Positions 42,797 to 52,460 of a DNA stretch of 54,628 bases are shown piece after piece. The position numbers and the translations under genes are program-made. Every line of letters starts with the position of its first letter. Positions within the stretch are counted from its first letter, which is position 1. The notes under the pieces were generated by a model, which ran no database searches, was not told the DNA's origin, and was given only the letters and a program-made list of their open reading frames with translations. This stretch comes from Bacteroidota bacterium. GTDB taxonomy: Bacteria > Bacteroidota > Bacteroidia > Chitinophagales > Chitinophagaceae. The DNA is taken from positions 1 to 54,628 of the forward strand of contig JAUZNZ010000014.1 in NCBI GenBank assembly GCA_030706735.1, in the 5' to 3' direction.

Positions 42797-42929
42797 CCGT
42801 CCGTTTCCCTATTTCTGACGACGGTCTTGTTTTATCTTAATTCATAACTTATTGAGGATCAATGGTCCCATAAGGTCTGAAGGAAGGCGATGTTGGGAAT
42901 TCGAACTATTTGTTGTGATTAGCGTTCAA

Positions 42930-42945
42930 TAAAAACCGGTTTTTA
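42930..42945. promoter_or_regulatory. 16-base perfect palindrome before rpoB
   Basis: TAAAAACCGGTTTTTA is an exact inverted repeat without a spacer, ending 4 bases before the rpoB ATG. It may be a protein-binding site or affect translation initiation. A chance origin in AT-rich leader sequence is possible. Confidence 0.4.
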
Positions 42946-42949
42946 CAAT

Positions 42950-45900
42950 ATGTCTTCAACAAAACTGCAAAGCAGCAGGGTCAATTTCGGTAAAATTAAG
43001 CACCTTGCCGAAACGCCTGATCTACTCGAAGTACAAATCCAATCTTTCAAAGAATTTTTCCAGTTAGAAACGACGCCGGACAAGCGCAACATCGAAGGCT
43101 TGTTCAAGGTGTTCAAGGAGAATTTTCCGATCACGGATACCCGGAACATCTTCATGCTGGAATTCCTGGATTATTTCATCGATCCGCCGCGCTATACGAT
43201 TGAAGAATGTATGGAGCGCGGGCTTACTTACGCGGTTCCCCTTAAGGCAAAACTGCGCCTGAGCTGTAACGACGAAGAACACGTCGACTTCCAGACCATC
43301 GTGCAGGACGTATTCCTGGGCAACATTCCTTATATGACGCCTCGCGGCACCTTCGTCATCAATGGCGCAGAGCGCGTGGTCGTGTCCCAACTGCATCGCT
43401 CCCCCGGAGTATTTTTCGGCCAATCGATCCATCCCAACGGAACCAAGATCTATTCCGCACGCGTCATCCCTTTCAAGGGGGCGTGGATGGAATTCGCCAC
43501 CGATATCAATAACGTGATGTATGCGTATATCGACCGGAAGAAGAAATTCCCGGTTACGACGCTGCTGCGTTCCATCGGCTATGAGACCGATAAGGATATC
43601 CTGGAGCTGTTCGGCATGGCCGACGAAGTCAAGGCCGACAAGAAGGCTTTGCAGAAATATATCGGTAAGAAGCTGGCCGCCCGGGTGCTCCGCACCTGGG
43701 TCGAAGATTTCGTCGATGAGGATACCGGCGAAGTCGTATCGATCGAACGCAACGAGATCGTCCTTGAACGAGACACCGTTCTCGACGCAGAAGCGATCGA
43801 AATGGTCGTTGAAATGGACGCAAAGAGCGTCTTCGTCCAGAAGGAAGACGTCGGCGGCGACTATGCCATTATTTACAATACCCTGAATAAAGATACCTCC
43901 AACTCGGAACTGGAAGCGGTTCAGCATATCTACCGCCAGTTGCGCGGCGCTGACGCACCGGACGACGAGACGGCCCGGGGGATCATCGATAAATTATTCT
44001 TCAGCGACAAACGCTATGACCTCGGGGAAGTGGGCCGCTACAAGATCAACCGGAAACTCAATCTCAATCAACCCCTGGATCAGAAGACGCTGACCAAGGA
44101 AGATATGATCAATATCATCAAGTATCTCGTCCGCCTGACCAATGCCAAGGCCGAGATCGACGATATCGATCACCTGAGCAACCGCCGCGTCCGCACGGTG
44201 GGAGAGCAGCTGTATGCCCAATTCGGCGTTGGCCTCGCCCGTATGGCCAGAACCATCCGCGAGCGCATGAACGTCCGCGACAATGAAGTGTTCACCCCGG
44301 TGGATCTGATCAACGCCAGGACCCTGTCCTCCGTGATCAATTCCTTCTTTGGCACATCGCAGCTTTCGCAGTTCCTCGACCAGACCAATCCCCTCAGCGA
44401 GATCACACATAAACGCCGTATTTCCGCCCTCGGGCCGGGCGGTCTGAGCCGCGAGCGCGCCGGCTTTGAGGTTCGTGACGTGCATTATTCGCACTACGGC
44501 CGTCTCTGTACCATCGAAACGCCGGAAGGGCCGAATATCGGGTTGATCTCCACGCTCTGCGTGCACGCGAAGATCAATGAGATGGGCTTCATCGAAACGC
44601 CGTACCGCAAGGTACAGGATGGAAAGGTCGAGCTGAAGAAGCTGACCTACCTGAGCGCGGAGGAGGAAGACATCGCCAAGATCGCCCAGGCCAACGTGCC
44701 GCTGGACGACAAAGGCCATTTCGTGGAAGACAAGATCATCTCCCGGCAAACGGGTGACTTCCCCATCCTGGAAAAGGGTGAGGTGGAATATATGGACGTC
44801 GCGCCCAACCAGATCGTCGGGCTGAGCGCCTCGCTGATCCCCTTCCTGGAGCACGATGACGCCAACCGTGCCCTGATGGGATCGAACATGCAACGCCAGG
44901 CGGTTCCCCTGATCCGTCCCGAAATGCCGATCGTCGGCACCGGGCTTGAGGCCAGGGCGGCACGCGACGCGCGCATCCAGATCCACTCCGAAGGAGAAGG
45001 CATCGTCGAATTCGTGGACGCCAACGAGATCCATGTCCGCTACGATCGCAACGAAACGCAAAAACTGGTCAGCTTCGAAGAGGACCTGAAGATCTATAAG
45101 CTTACCAAATTCATCAAGACCAACCAGGAGACCTGCATCAACCTGAAGCCCGCCGTGAGAAAGGGGCAAAAAGTAAAGGACGGGGACTTCCTGACAGAAG
45201 GCTATGCCGTCCAGGAAGGCGAGCTGGCGCTGGGTCGCAACCTGAAAGTGGCATTCATGCCCTGGAAGGGATACAATTTCGAGGACGCCATCGTGATCAG
45301 CGAAAAAGTGGTCCGTGAAGACCTGTTCACGTCGGTGCATATTTCCGAATATGAACTGGAAGTGCGCGATACCAAGCTGGGCGAGGAAGAGCTGACGCCG
45401 GACATTCCCAATGTATCGGAAGAGGCGACAAAGGACCTGGACGAGAATGGGATCATCCGCGTGGGCGCCCAGATCAAGGAAGGCGATATCCTGATCGGCA
45501 AGATCACGCCGAAGGGAGAGAGCGATCCTACGCCGGAGGAGAAACTGCTCCGCGCGATCTTCGGCGACAAGGCCGGCGACGCCAAGGACGCATCATTGAA
45601 AGCGCCGAGCGGCACCGAAGGGGTCGTGATCAGCAAGAAACTGTTCCAACGCGCAAAAAAAGATAAGAACGCAAAGGCTCGCGAAAAAGCCTCCCTCGAA
45701 AAGATTGAGAAGGTGCATGAGAAGAATGTCACGGACCTGATGGACGTTTTGCTGAGCAAGCTGCAAGTACTGCTTAAGGAACATGTTTCCGCGGGGGTCA
45801 ATAATAATTTCGGAGAAGTGCAGATCGGCAAGGGCGCGAAGTTCACCGCCAAGAACCTGTCCGGGATCGATTACCTCAACGTAAATCCCCTGGGTTGGAC

Positions 45901-46756
45901 CGGCGAAGCCAAGACGGACGAACTGATCAATGTCCTGCTGCACAACTACAGCATCAAATACAACGAAGAGCTCGGCCGCTACAAGCGCGAGAAGTTCAAT
46001 ATTTCTATCGGGGACGAACTGCCTGCCGGCGTTTTGAAGCTGGCGAAGGTTTACCTGGCCGTCAAGCGCAAGCTGAAAGTGGGAGATAAAATGGCAGGCC
46101 GTCACGGTAACAAAGGCATTGTCGCCAAGATCGTGCGCGCCGAGGATATGCCGTTCCTGGAAGACGGAACACCGGTGGACGTGGTGTTGAACCCCCTGGG
46201 CGTGCCTTCGCGTATGAACCTGGGACAGATCTATGAAACGGTATTGGGCTGGGCCGGCGAGAAGCTGGGAGTCCGGTTTGCCACGCCGATCTTCGACGGG
46301 GCTACCGTGGAAGAGATCGCACAGCATATTGAAAAGGCAGGCCTCCCGAGCTTCGGTCATACCTTCCTGTATGACGGTGAAACCGGGGATCGCTTCGACC
46401 AGAAAGCTACGGTGGGGATCATCTATATTATCAAGCTGCACCATATGGTCGATGACAAGATGCACGCGCGTAGCATCGGGCCGTATAGCCTCATCACCCA
46501 GCAGCCATTGGGCGGCAAGGCCCAGTTCGGCGGCCAGCGTTTCGGGGAAATGGAAGTCTGGGCTCTCGAAGCCTACGGCGCCTCCAATATCCTGCAGGAA
46601 CTGCTGACGCTCAAATCCGATGATATCATCGGCCGCGCGAAGACCTACGAGGCGATCGTGAAAGGCGATAATATCCCGAGGGCGGGCATACCCGAATCCT
46701 TCAATGTGTTGGTGCATGAACTGAGAGGTCTGGGACTGGATCTGAAGTTCGATTGA
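42950..46756 (+). CDS. rpoB: DNA-directed RNA polymerase subunit beta
   Basis: A complete 1268-residue beta subunit. [28 protein letters not shown] and the rifampicin region (from about residue 465: [25 protein letters not shown], then [18 protein letters not shown]) match sensitive enzymes at the key Asp, His and Ser positions. The C-terminus has [50 protein letters not shown] and LGLDLKFD. It has its own promoter and a strong terminator 39 bases after the stop. Unusually, rpoC does not follow; the next gene is a protease on the other strand. Confidence 0.98.
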   Translation: MSSTKLQSSRVNFGKIKHLAETPDLLEVQIQSFKEFFQLETTPDKRNIEGLFKVFKENFPITDTRNIFMLEFLDYFIDPPRYTIEECMERGLTYAVPLKAKLRLSCNDEEHVDFQTIVQDVFLGNIPYMTPRGTFVINGAERVVVSQLHRSPGVFFGQSIHPNGTKIYSARVIPFKGAWMEFATDINNVMYAYIDRKKKFPVTTLLRSIGYETDKDILELFGMADEVKADKKALQKYIGKKLAARVLRTWVEDFVDEDTGEVVSIERNEIVLERDTVLDAEAIEMVVEMDAKSVFVQKEDVGGDYAIIYNTLNKDTSNSELEAVQHIYRQLRGADAPDDETARGIIDKLFFSDKRYDLGEVGRYKINRKLNLNQPLDQKTLTKEDMINIIKYLVRLTNAKAEIDDIDHLSNRRVRTVGEQLYAQFGVGLARMARTIRERMNVRDNEVFTPVDLINARTLSSVINSFFGTSQLSQFLDQTNPLSEITHKRRISALGPGGLSRERAGFEVRDVHYSHYGRLCTIETPEGPNIGLISTLCVHAKINEMGFIETPYRKVQDGKVELKKLTYLSAEEEDIAKIAQANVPLDDKGHFVEDKIISRQTGDFPILEKGEVEYMDVAPNQIVGLSASLIPFLEHDDANRALMGSNMQRQAVPLIRPEMPIVGTGLEARAARDARIQIHSEGEGIVEFVDANEIHVRYDRNETQKLVSFEEDLKIYKLTKFIKTNQETCINLKPAVRKGQKVKDGDFLTEGYAVQEGELALGRNLKVAFMPWKGYNFEDAIVISEKVVREDLFTSVHISEYELEVRDTKLGEEELTPDIPNVSEEATKDLDENGIIRVGAQIKEGDILIGKITPKGESDPTPEEKLLRAIFGDKAGDAKDASLKAPSGTEGVVISKKLFQRAKKDKNAKAREKASLEKIEKVHEKNVTDLMDVLLSKLQVLLKEHVSAGVNNNFGEVQIGKGAKFTAKNLSGIDYLNVNPLGWTGEAKTDELINVLLHNYSIKYNEELGRYKREKFNISIGDELPAGVLKLAKVYLAVKRKLKVGDKMAGRHGNKGIVAKIVRAEDMPFLEDGTPVDVVLNPLGVPSRMNLGQIYETVLGWAGEKLGVRFATPIFDGATVEEIAQHIEKAGLPSFGHTFLYDGETGDRFDQKATVGIIYIIKLHHMVDDKMHARSIGPYSLITQQPLGGKAQFGGQRFGEMEVWALEAYGASNILQELLTLKSDDIIGRAKTYEAIVKGDNIPRAGIPESFNVLVHELRGLGLDLKFD

Positions 46757-46794
46757 TCATTCGACAGCACTCCGCTAACTGATGAATAAAATCC

Positions 46795-46826
46795 AGGGCC
46801 GTCACTTTTGTGACGGCCCTTTTTTA
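46795..46826. terminator. Strong terminator after rpoB, shared with the metalloprotease gene
   Basis: AGGGCCGTCAC and GTGACGGCCCT form a perfect 11-bp stem with loop TTTT, followed by a T-run. On the minus strand it follows the protease stop directly and is followed by a weaker T-rich stretch. Confidence 0.93.
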
Positions 46827-46827
46827 T

Positions 46828-49800
46828 TTATTCTTTGACCAGCTTCTCGATGTGTACCTGGCCATTGATCTCTACCTCCAGAAGGTAGATGCCCGCGGCG
46901 ATCGATCTGCCCGCAAGATCGATATGCATGCGTCCGGGGCCTGCCGTTCCCACCTGCCGCAGGAGCAGCTTCCCCGTAGCGTCCAGCAACCGCACATTCA
47001 CCTTGCCGGCCGGCGCCTGCGTGAATAGAATGTCAAGACTATTCGCAAATGGATTCGATAGCAACAGGTAGGGGCGGGCCGAGGCAACAGGGTCCGTGAC
47101 CTCGATCGTCCGGGTAGTGATGGAATGCCCGTCGAGATCAGTCTGCTTCAGGCGGTAGTAGTTGGTCGCCAGTGCAGGCGAAGGATCGGTAAAGGAATAG
47201 TGACGGATGGTGGAGCTATTCACCGCGCCGGGGATGAAGGCGATGCTCCCGAAGTCCTTCCCGTCATACGAACGTTCGATGCCGAATCCCTTGTTGCCGG
47301 CTTCCATGGCGGTACTCCAGTCCAGAACCACGTTATTGCCGCTGAGATGACCGTCGAAGTTCAGCAGTCCGATGGGCAATGTGGCCGAACCCGGCACCCC
47401 GGCGCCAAACCCGGAGAAGCCGGTGGTGAAATTAAAGGTCAGTCCGGTATTGCTGCCCAGGCTGCTGATCGCCGGCGTGCCGGTTACGAAGGCCCCGCCG
47501 CCGGCCGGGGCCGCAGGCGTAACGGAGAGGATCTGCCCGGCGACCTTCACCAGCTGGATATTGCTCAGGCTTTGTCCCGTGGCCGTCTGCCAGCCATTGA
47601 TCTCTGCAGGCGTATAGTATAGCGTGATATTATAACTCCCGGACGCATTGTTGGTCGTCGGCAAAACGTGAAAGGTCTTGTCCATCAGGTAATTGGTCGA
47701 GTTGCTGTTCCAGAATGGCGTGGCGCTCGTCCCCTGGCGGTCGATCGAGACCGTGGTGCAGCCGTAATCGAAGGCGCTCAGATTTTGGATACGCGCCATG
47801 AGCTGGCTATTGACCTGGTCGTAAAAGTAGACGTCGCTGTTCGGCCCGAGATATTGCTGGGAGGAGGAACCAAGCAGGGTCTGCACCGCCGTCGCCGCCG
47901 TGCCGTACGACAGTTTGATGCTTGGCTTGGCGCTGCTGGGAAAATAAGTCGGCGCGCTGAATGGCGTGGAACAGTCGACCCCGTTCTGGAAGAAGGCATT
48001 GTCCTGCCCCGCGGAGCCGCCATCCCCGTAGTAGATCATCTGATCGCCTGCATCTGCCGCGGTTGACCCGTTATTGTAGCAGAACTCCACGACGAGATTG
48101 CTCGTCCCGTCCCAGGTGAAAGGCGAGTCGAATACCCAGCTGTTCCAACCGGAGACCGTGCTGTATGAGGACAGGGTCTTCACGACCGTCATATTCGACC
48201 CTTCCGTGACGGAACCCCCATTGATCAGAAAGGGCGTCGTTGACGTGCCCAGCTTGATCGTCAGATTGCTGAATGCCCTTGTACTATGTTTGCTGTTTAC
48301 CTCCAACGCGATCCCCGAGATCGAACCGGCCGGGACCCCGGCGGCCGTCAGCTCAGAGGCTGTATATTGGAATTGCATCCTCGCCGAAGCCTGGCTGGCG
48401 TCGAACGGCGCTTGCGTGAACCCGAATGAAGCGGTACCCAGGGTTACCGTCCCGGTAGACGAACCCGCGGTGGGCGGCGCGTCATTATCATTGACGATCA
48501 TCGTGAACGCATTTCGGCCGTCGCCGGCGACGGCATTCCCTCCTCCGCTGTTCACGCTGTAGCCAAGCGTGAAGTTGCGTGTGCCATTGACACTGGCGTC
48601 ATCGTAGACCCTTAGTTTGAAAGGTTGCGGGGCGGCAGAACCCGAAGGGAAATTGACGACGGAACTGGGCGCCGCGAAGCTGCCGTTGGTGGTCAGGTCA
48701 TAATCGACCCCACGCGTGGCTGTGCCGGAACTTTGACTGATCGTGGCCGTGGCCGCGACAGAAGGACTATTGCCGATCACCAGGTTATAGGTGTAGTCGG
48801 TATAGGAACGGCAGCCGGAGCTGGCCGCGGTAGCTTCAGTCACCTGGTCACCGGACAGTTCGAAGTCGATCTTGGGCGTGCAGGGACTGCTGCCGGCATT
48901 CGGCGCAGTCGCGCCTTGCGATGTGGACAGGCTCAGCCGGAAGGGTCCGGCGGCGGCCGCCAGCATCCGCGCCTTTTGTCCAGGAGTAAACAGGTCATAG
49001 CAGAACGTGTAATTCATGTAATTCTTCTCCGTGCTATCGTTATACGGCGTTCCCGTACACGGATTGGTTCCCGTGCGGCATTGAAAGTTGGAGGGGATGG
49101 TAATGGGATCGGTATCGCAGACCATGTCGCCGTCGACAGAACAATCGGTATTCGGATCGCAGGACAGTCCGCTCGCATCATTGCTTTGGAACGGATGATA
49201 CAAATTGAAGGCATGCCCGATCTCATGAGGCAGGGTCTTCTGACCGGAGATCATTTGCGTGGCGAGCATGATGATCCCGTCCTCATTGGAGGGAGAGCCC
49301 GGGAAGTAGGCAAAGCCCGCGATGAACGAGCCGGGTCCGGTGCCGTCGGCCCCGTCGATCTTGTCTACGACCCACACATTGTAGTATTGCGTCGGGTCCC
49401 AACGGATCAGGTTCTTGACATTGATGTCGGCTGTGCCGACAACACTCTGTGAGGCCTGCACTCCTCCGGACACATAGCCGGAGACGCCTGACCCGTCAAC
49501 CCGGTTGATCCCGTTTGTCGGATTGCAATTGGGATCACGCTTCGCCAGGGCAAATTGGACCTGCAGGTCTCCTGCTCCCTCCGTGCCGGCTATGCTGCCG
49601 TTATAGACCGAATTGAGATAATTGATAGCTCCGGTGATCTGTGCATCGGTGGGATTATAAATGGTGCCGATCGCTCCGCCGGTATGTACCACGTGAACGA
49701 CGACGGGTATGGTATAAAGGGCTGTCAGGGGAGAGGGGGAAGGGCCGGTCTTGTCGATCGTAACGGCACGGGGCGGCTGCATCAATTGCGGGTGCCTGAT

Positions 49801-49971
49801 GAGGTATTCCCGGATCCGGGCCTCGTCCGTCCGCACATTCTGGCGATACGTGGGATCCTCTTTCATCTTGCGACGATGGACAAGGTCGAAGCCGCAAGTC
49901 GGCTGGGCAAAAACCCATTGAGCAAGCAGCAAGGCGAGGACGGTCAGCGTTAGCTTTTGGCTGATTTTCAT
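46828..49971 (-). CDS. T9SS-secreted pappalysin-type (M43) metalloprotease
   Basis: A 1047-residue secreted protease with signal peptide MKISQKLTLTVLALLLAQWVFAQ. The zinc site HEIGHAFNLYH starts at His 249 (HExxHxxxxxH), and the Met-turn is in KNYMNYTFCYD, both typical of M43 pappalysin-like enzymes. Next come a Calx-beta-like domain (TATRGVDYDLTTNGSF ... NFTLGYSVNSGGGN), a beta-sandwich region, and a C-terminal T9SS type A sorting domain (LLLSNPFANSLDILF ... GIYLLEVEINGQVHIEKLVKE). It should be exported by T9SS and anchored or released at the surface. The gene sits where rpoC would be expected. Confidence 0.92.
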   Translation of the reverse strand: MKISQKLTLTVLALLLAQWVFAQPTCGFDLVHRRKMKEDPTYRQNVRTDEARIREYLIRHPQLMQPPRAVTIDKTGPSPSPLTALYTIPVVVHVVHTGGAIGTIYNPTDAQITGAINYLNSVYNGSIAGTEGAGDLQVQFALAKRDPNCNPTNGINRVDGSGVSGYVSGGVQASQSVVGTADINVKNLIRWDPTQYYNVWVVDKIDGADGTGPGSFIAGFAYFPGSPSNEDGIIMLATQMISGQKTLPHEIGHAFNLYHPFQSNDASGLSCDPNTDCSVDGDMVCDTDPITIPSNFQCRTGTNPCTGTPYNDSTEKNYMNYTFCYDLFTPGQKARMLAAAAGPFRLSLSTSQGATAPNAGSSPCTPKIDFELSGDQVTEATAASSGCRSYTDYTYNLVIGNSPSVAATATISQSSGTATRGVDYDLTTNGSFAAPSSVVNFPSGSAAPQPFKLRVYDDASVNGTRNFTLGYSVNSGGGNAVAGDGRNAFTMIVNDNDAPPTAGSSTGTVTLGTASFGFTQAPFDASQASARMQFQYTASELTAAGVPAGSISGIALEVNSKHSTRAFSNLTIKLGTSTTPFLINGGSVTEGSNMTVVKTLSSYSTVSGWNSWVFDSPFTWDGTSNLVVEFCYNNGSTAADAGDQMIYYGDGGSAGQDNAFFQNGVDCSTPFSAPTYFPSSAKPSIKLSYGTAATAVQTLLGSSSQQYLGPNSDVYFYDQVNSQLMARIQNLSAFDYGCTTVSIDRQGTSATPFWNSNSTNYLMDKTFHVLPTTNNASGSYNITLYYTPAEINGWQTATGQSLSNIQLVKVAGQILSVTPAAPAGGGAFVTGTPAISSLGSNTGLTFNFTTGFSGFGAGVPGSATLPIGLLNFDGHLSGNNVVLDWSTAMEAGNKGFGIERSYDGKDFGSIAFIPGAVNSSTIRHYSFTDPSPALATNYYRLKQTDLDGHSITTRTIEVTDPVASARPYLLLSNPFANSLDILFTQAPAGKVNVRLLDATGKLLLRQVGTAGPGRMHIDLAGRSIAAGIYLLEVEINGQVHIEKLVKE

Positions 49972-50068
49972 ATTCTGGGTTTAGCATGGACCGAACACTT
50001 TCGGATCAATAGGTATCGGGGGTACCGCTAAGATACACTAACGGTTTTTCATCTATCTTTATTTCCTT

Positions 50069-52381
50069 ATGCATATGCAAATGAGAACCGCCTTGATCAT
50101 TTTAGGCCTGGCTGGTCTTCTGAGGGCTGAGGGTCAGCGGGTAACCCGGATTACCGACCCGGCGGGCTGGGTAAACCCCCTGATGGGAACCGATTCGAAA
50201 TATAGCCTGTCCAATGGAAATACCTATCCGGCCATCGAGCTGCCCTGGGGCATGAATGCATGGATGCCGCAGACGGGCAAAATGGGGGACGGCTGGAGCT
50301 ATCAATATGGGGCCGACAAGATCCGAGGATTCAGGCAAACCCACCAACCTTCTCCCTGGATCAATGACTACGGGCAATTCTCGGTCATGCCGGTGACCCG
50401 GCATCTCCAGATCGACGAAGAAACAAGGGCCAGCTGGTTCTCCCATAAGACGGAAGTAGCGCATCCCTATTACTACAGCGTATACCTGGCGGATCAGGAC
50501 GTGACCGCGGAATTCACGCCGACTGAACGCTCGGTGCAGTTCCGCTTTACTTTTCCCCAAACGGACAGCGCCATGATCGTGGTCGATGCCTTCGACAAGG
50601 GGTCCTATGTCCGGATCATCCCCGGCGAACGGAAGATCATCGGGTATACGACGAAGAACAGCGGAGGCGTGCCCGACAATTTCAAAAACTATTTCGTACT
50701 CTATTTCGACAAGCCTTTGACCATCGCGCGTGCCTGGCAGGGGCGGGGTAACCTGCTGGGTGGGGATTCCCTGGAATACAGGGGCGATCATGCCGGCGCC
50801 GTCATCGGTTTTGCGACGGCAAAAGGGGAGCAGGTACACATGCGGACGGCGTCATCCTTCATCAGCCTCGCGCAGGCCGAATTGAACCTCCGCAGGGAGA
50901 TCGGCTCCGATGATTTCGGGACGACCTGCCGGAAGGCGCATGAAGCCTGGAATCAGGCCCTGGGCATTGCGCTGGCCGAAGGCGGTACGGTCGATCAGAC
51001 CCGGACCTTCTACTCCTGCCTGTACCGGACCTTGCTGTTTCCCCGGAAATTCTATGAACTGGATGCCGGCGACCATATCGTCCATTACAGCCCCTACAAC
51101 GGGCAGGTACTGGCCGGCTATATGTTCACCGACAATGGCTTCTGGGACACCTTCCGCGCCGTATTCCCCCTCATGACCCTGCTCTTTCCCGAGCTCAACG
51201 GGCATATGATGGAGGGGTTGGCCAATGCCTATAAGGAGAGCGGCTGGCTGCCGGAATGGGCGAGCCCCGGCCACCGCGACTGCATGGTCGGCAGTCATTC
51301 GGCATCACTGATCGCAGATTCCTGGCTAAAAGGGATCCGGGGCTATGATATCCAAACCCTGTACGAGGCGATCCTCAAAAATTCGGAGCATGAAGGTCCG
51401 CTGAGTTCCGTGGGGCGAAGAGGGGTGAGCTATTACAATTCCCTGGGCTACATTCCCTATGATGTAAAGATCAATGAGAATGTCGCCAGGACCCTGGATT
51501 ATGCGTATGACGACTTTACGATCCGGCAGCTTGCCCGCGCGCTGCATCGCCCGGCCGAAGAACTGGCGCGCTTTTCGAAGCGCTGCCTCAATTACCGGAA
51601 CGTCTTCGATCCGGAGACGCGGCTGATGAGAGGCCGGAATGCCGATGGAACCTTCCAGTCGCCGTTCTCTCCTTTCAAATGGGGCGATGCCTTTACGGAA
51701 GGCAATAGCTGGCAATGGACCTGGTGCGTGTTCCATGATATCAAAGGCCTCATGGGTTTGATGGGGGGAAAGGAGACCTTCCTGAAAATGATGGATTCGG
51801 TGTTCAAGCTCCCGCCCACATTCGATGCCAGTTATTACGGCGTCGTGATCCATGAGATCCGCGAGATGCAGATCATGAACATGGGTCAGTATGCGCACGG
51901 GAACCAACCCATTCAGCATATGCTCTATTTATACGATTATGCCGGGCAGCCCTGGAAGACGCAGTACTGGGTGCGGCAGGTCATGGACAAATTGTACGAT
52001 GCCAGACCCGACGGCTATTGCGGAGACGAGGACAACGGACAGACCTCCGCATGGTATGTGTTCTCTGCCATGGGATTCTATTCCGTTTGCCCCGGAACCC
52101 AACAATATGCATTCGGCGCCCCGTTGTTCCGGAAGATGACCCTGACGATGGAGGGGGGAAAGAAATTCGTGATCAGCGCTCCGGCAAATAGCGATCGCAA
52201 CCTGTACATACAGCGTGCCGATTTGAACGGGCAGGTCTATGACAAGAACTGGATCAGTCATTTCGTCCTGCGGAAGGGTGGGGCGCTGAACCTGCTGATG
52301 GGCCCCGGGCCCGCAAAGGGGCGGGGCGTGTCGCCCGAAGACGAGCCGTATTCCCTGTCCGATGAACGCCCCGCGCGGTGA
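50069..52381 (+). CDS. Glycoside hydrolase family 92 alpha-mannosidase
   Basis: A 770-residue secreted, calcium-dependent exo-alpha-mannosidase. Three near ATGs (50069, 50075, 50081) could start it; all keep the signal peptide MRTALIILGLAGLLRAEGQ. GH92 blocks: VNPLMGTDSKYSLSNGNTYPAIELPWGMNAWMPQ, IRGFRQTHQPSPWINDYG, DNGFWDTFRAVFPL, AWQWTW-like EGNSWQWTWCVFHDIKGL, the HxNQP-type HGNQPIQHMLYLYDYAGQPWKTQ and CGDEDNGQTSAWYVFSAMGFYSVCPG. GH92 enzymes mostly cut alpha-1,2 linkages of N-glycan or yeast mannan. It complements the GH125 alpha-1,6-mannosidase elsewhere in the window. Confidence 0.95.
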   Translation: MHMQMRTALIILGLAGLLRAEGQRVTRITDPAGWVNPLMGTDSKYSLSNGNTYPAIELPWGMNAWMPQTGKMGDGWSYQYGADKIRGFRQTHQPSPWINDYGQFSVMPVTRHLQIDEETRASWFSHKTEVAHPYYYSVYLADQDVTAEFTPTERSVQFRFTFPQTDSAMIVVDAFDKGSYVRIIPGERKIIGYTTKNSGGVPDNFKNYFVLYFDKPLTIARAWQGRGNLLGGDSLEYRGDHAGAVIGFATAKGEQVHMRTASSFISLAQAELNLRREIGSDDFGTTCRKAHEAWNQALGIALAEGGTVDQTRTFYSCLYRTLLFPRKFYELDAGDHIVHYSPYNGQVLAGYMFTDNGFWDTFRAVFPLMTLLFPELNGHMMEGLANAYKESGWLPEWASPGHRDCMVGSHSASLIADSWLKGIRGYDIQTLYEAILKNSEHEGPLSSVGRRGVSYYNSLGYIPYDVKINENVARTLDYAYDDFTIRQLARALHRPAEELARFSKRCLNYRNVFDPETRLMRGRNADGTFQSPFSPFKWGDAFTEGNSWQWTWCVFHDIKGLMGLMGGKETFLKMMDSVFKLPPTFDASYYGVVIHEIREMQIMNMGQYAHGNQPIQHMLYLYDYAGQPWKTQYWVRQVMDKLYDARPDGYCGDEDNGQTSAWYVFSAMGFYSVCPGTQQYAFGAPLFRKMTLTMEGGKKFVISAPANSDRNLYIQRADLNGQVYDKNWISHFVLRKGGALNLLMGPGPAKGRGVSPEDEPYSLSDERPAR

Positions 52382-52460
52382 CCGCCGGAACCGCAGGGTA
52401 TAACTTTCGTTGTATTGCGAAAAGCAGGTCATTCCGCTATGTTTGTGAAAACAGCAGCCC

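Noticed and set aside
43994-45340. 448-codon open frame on the minus strand
   Set aside because: Antisense to rpoB, which is certain; no recognisable features.
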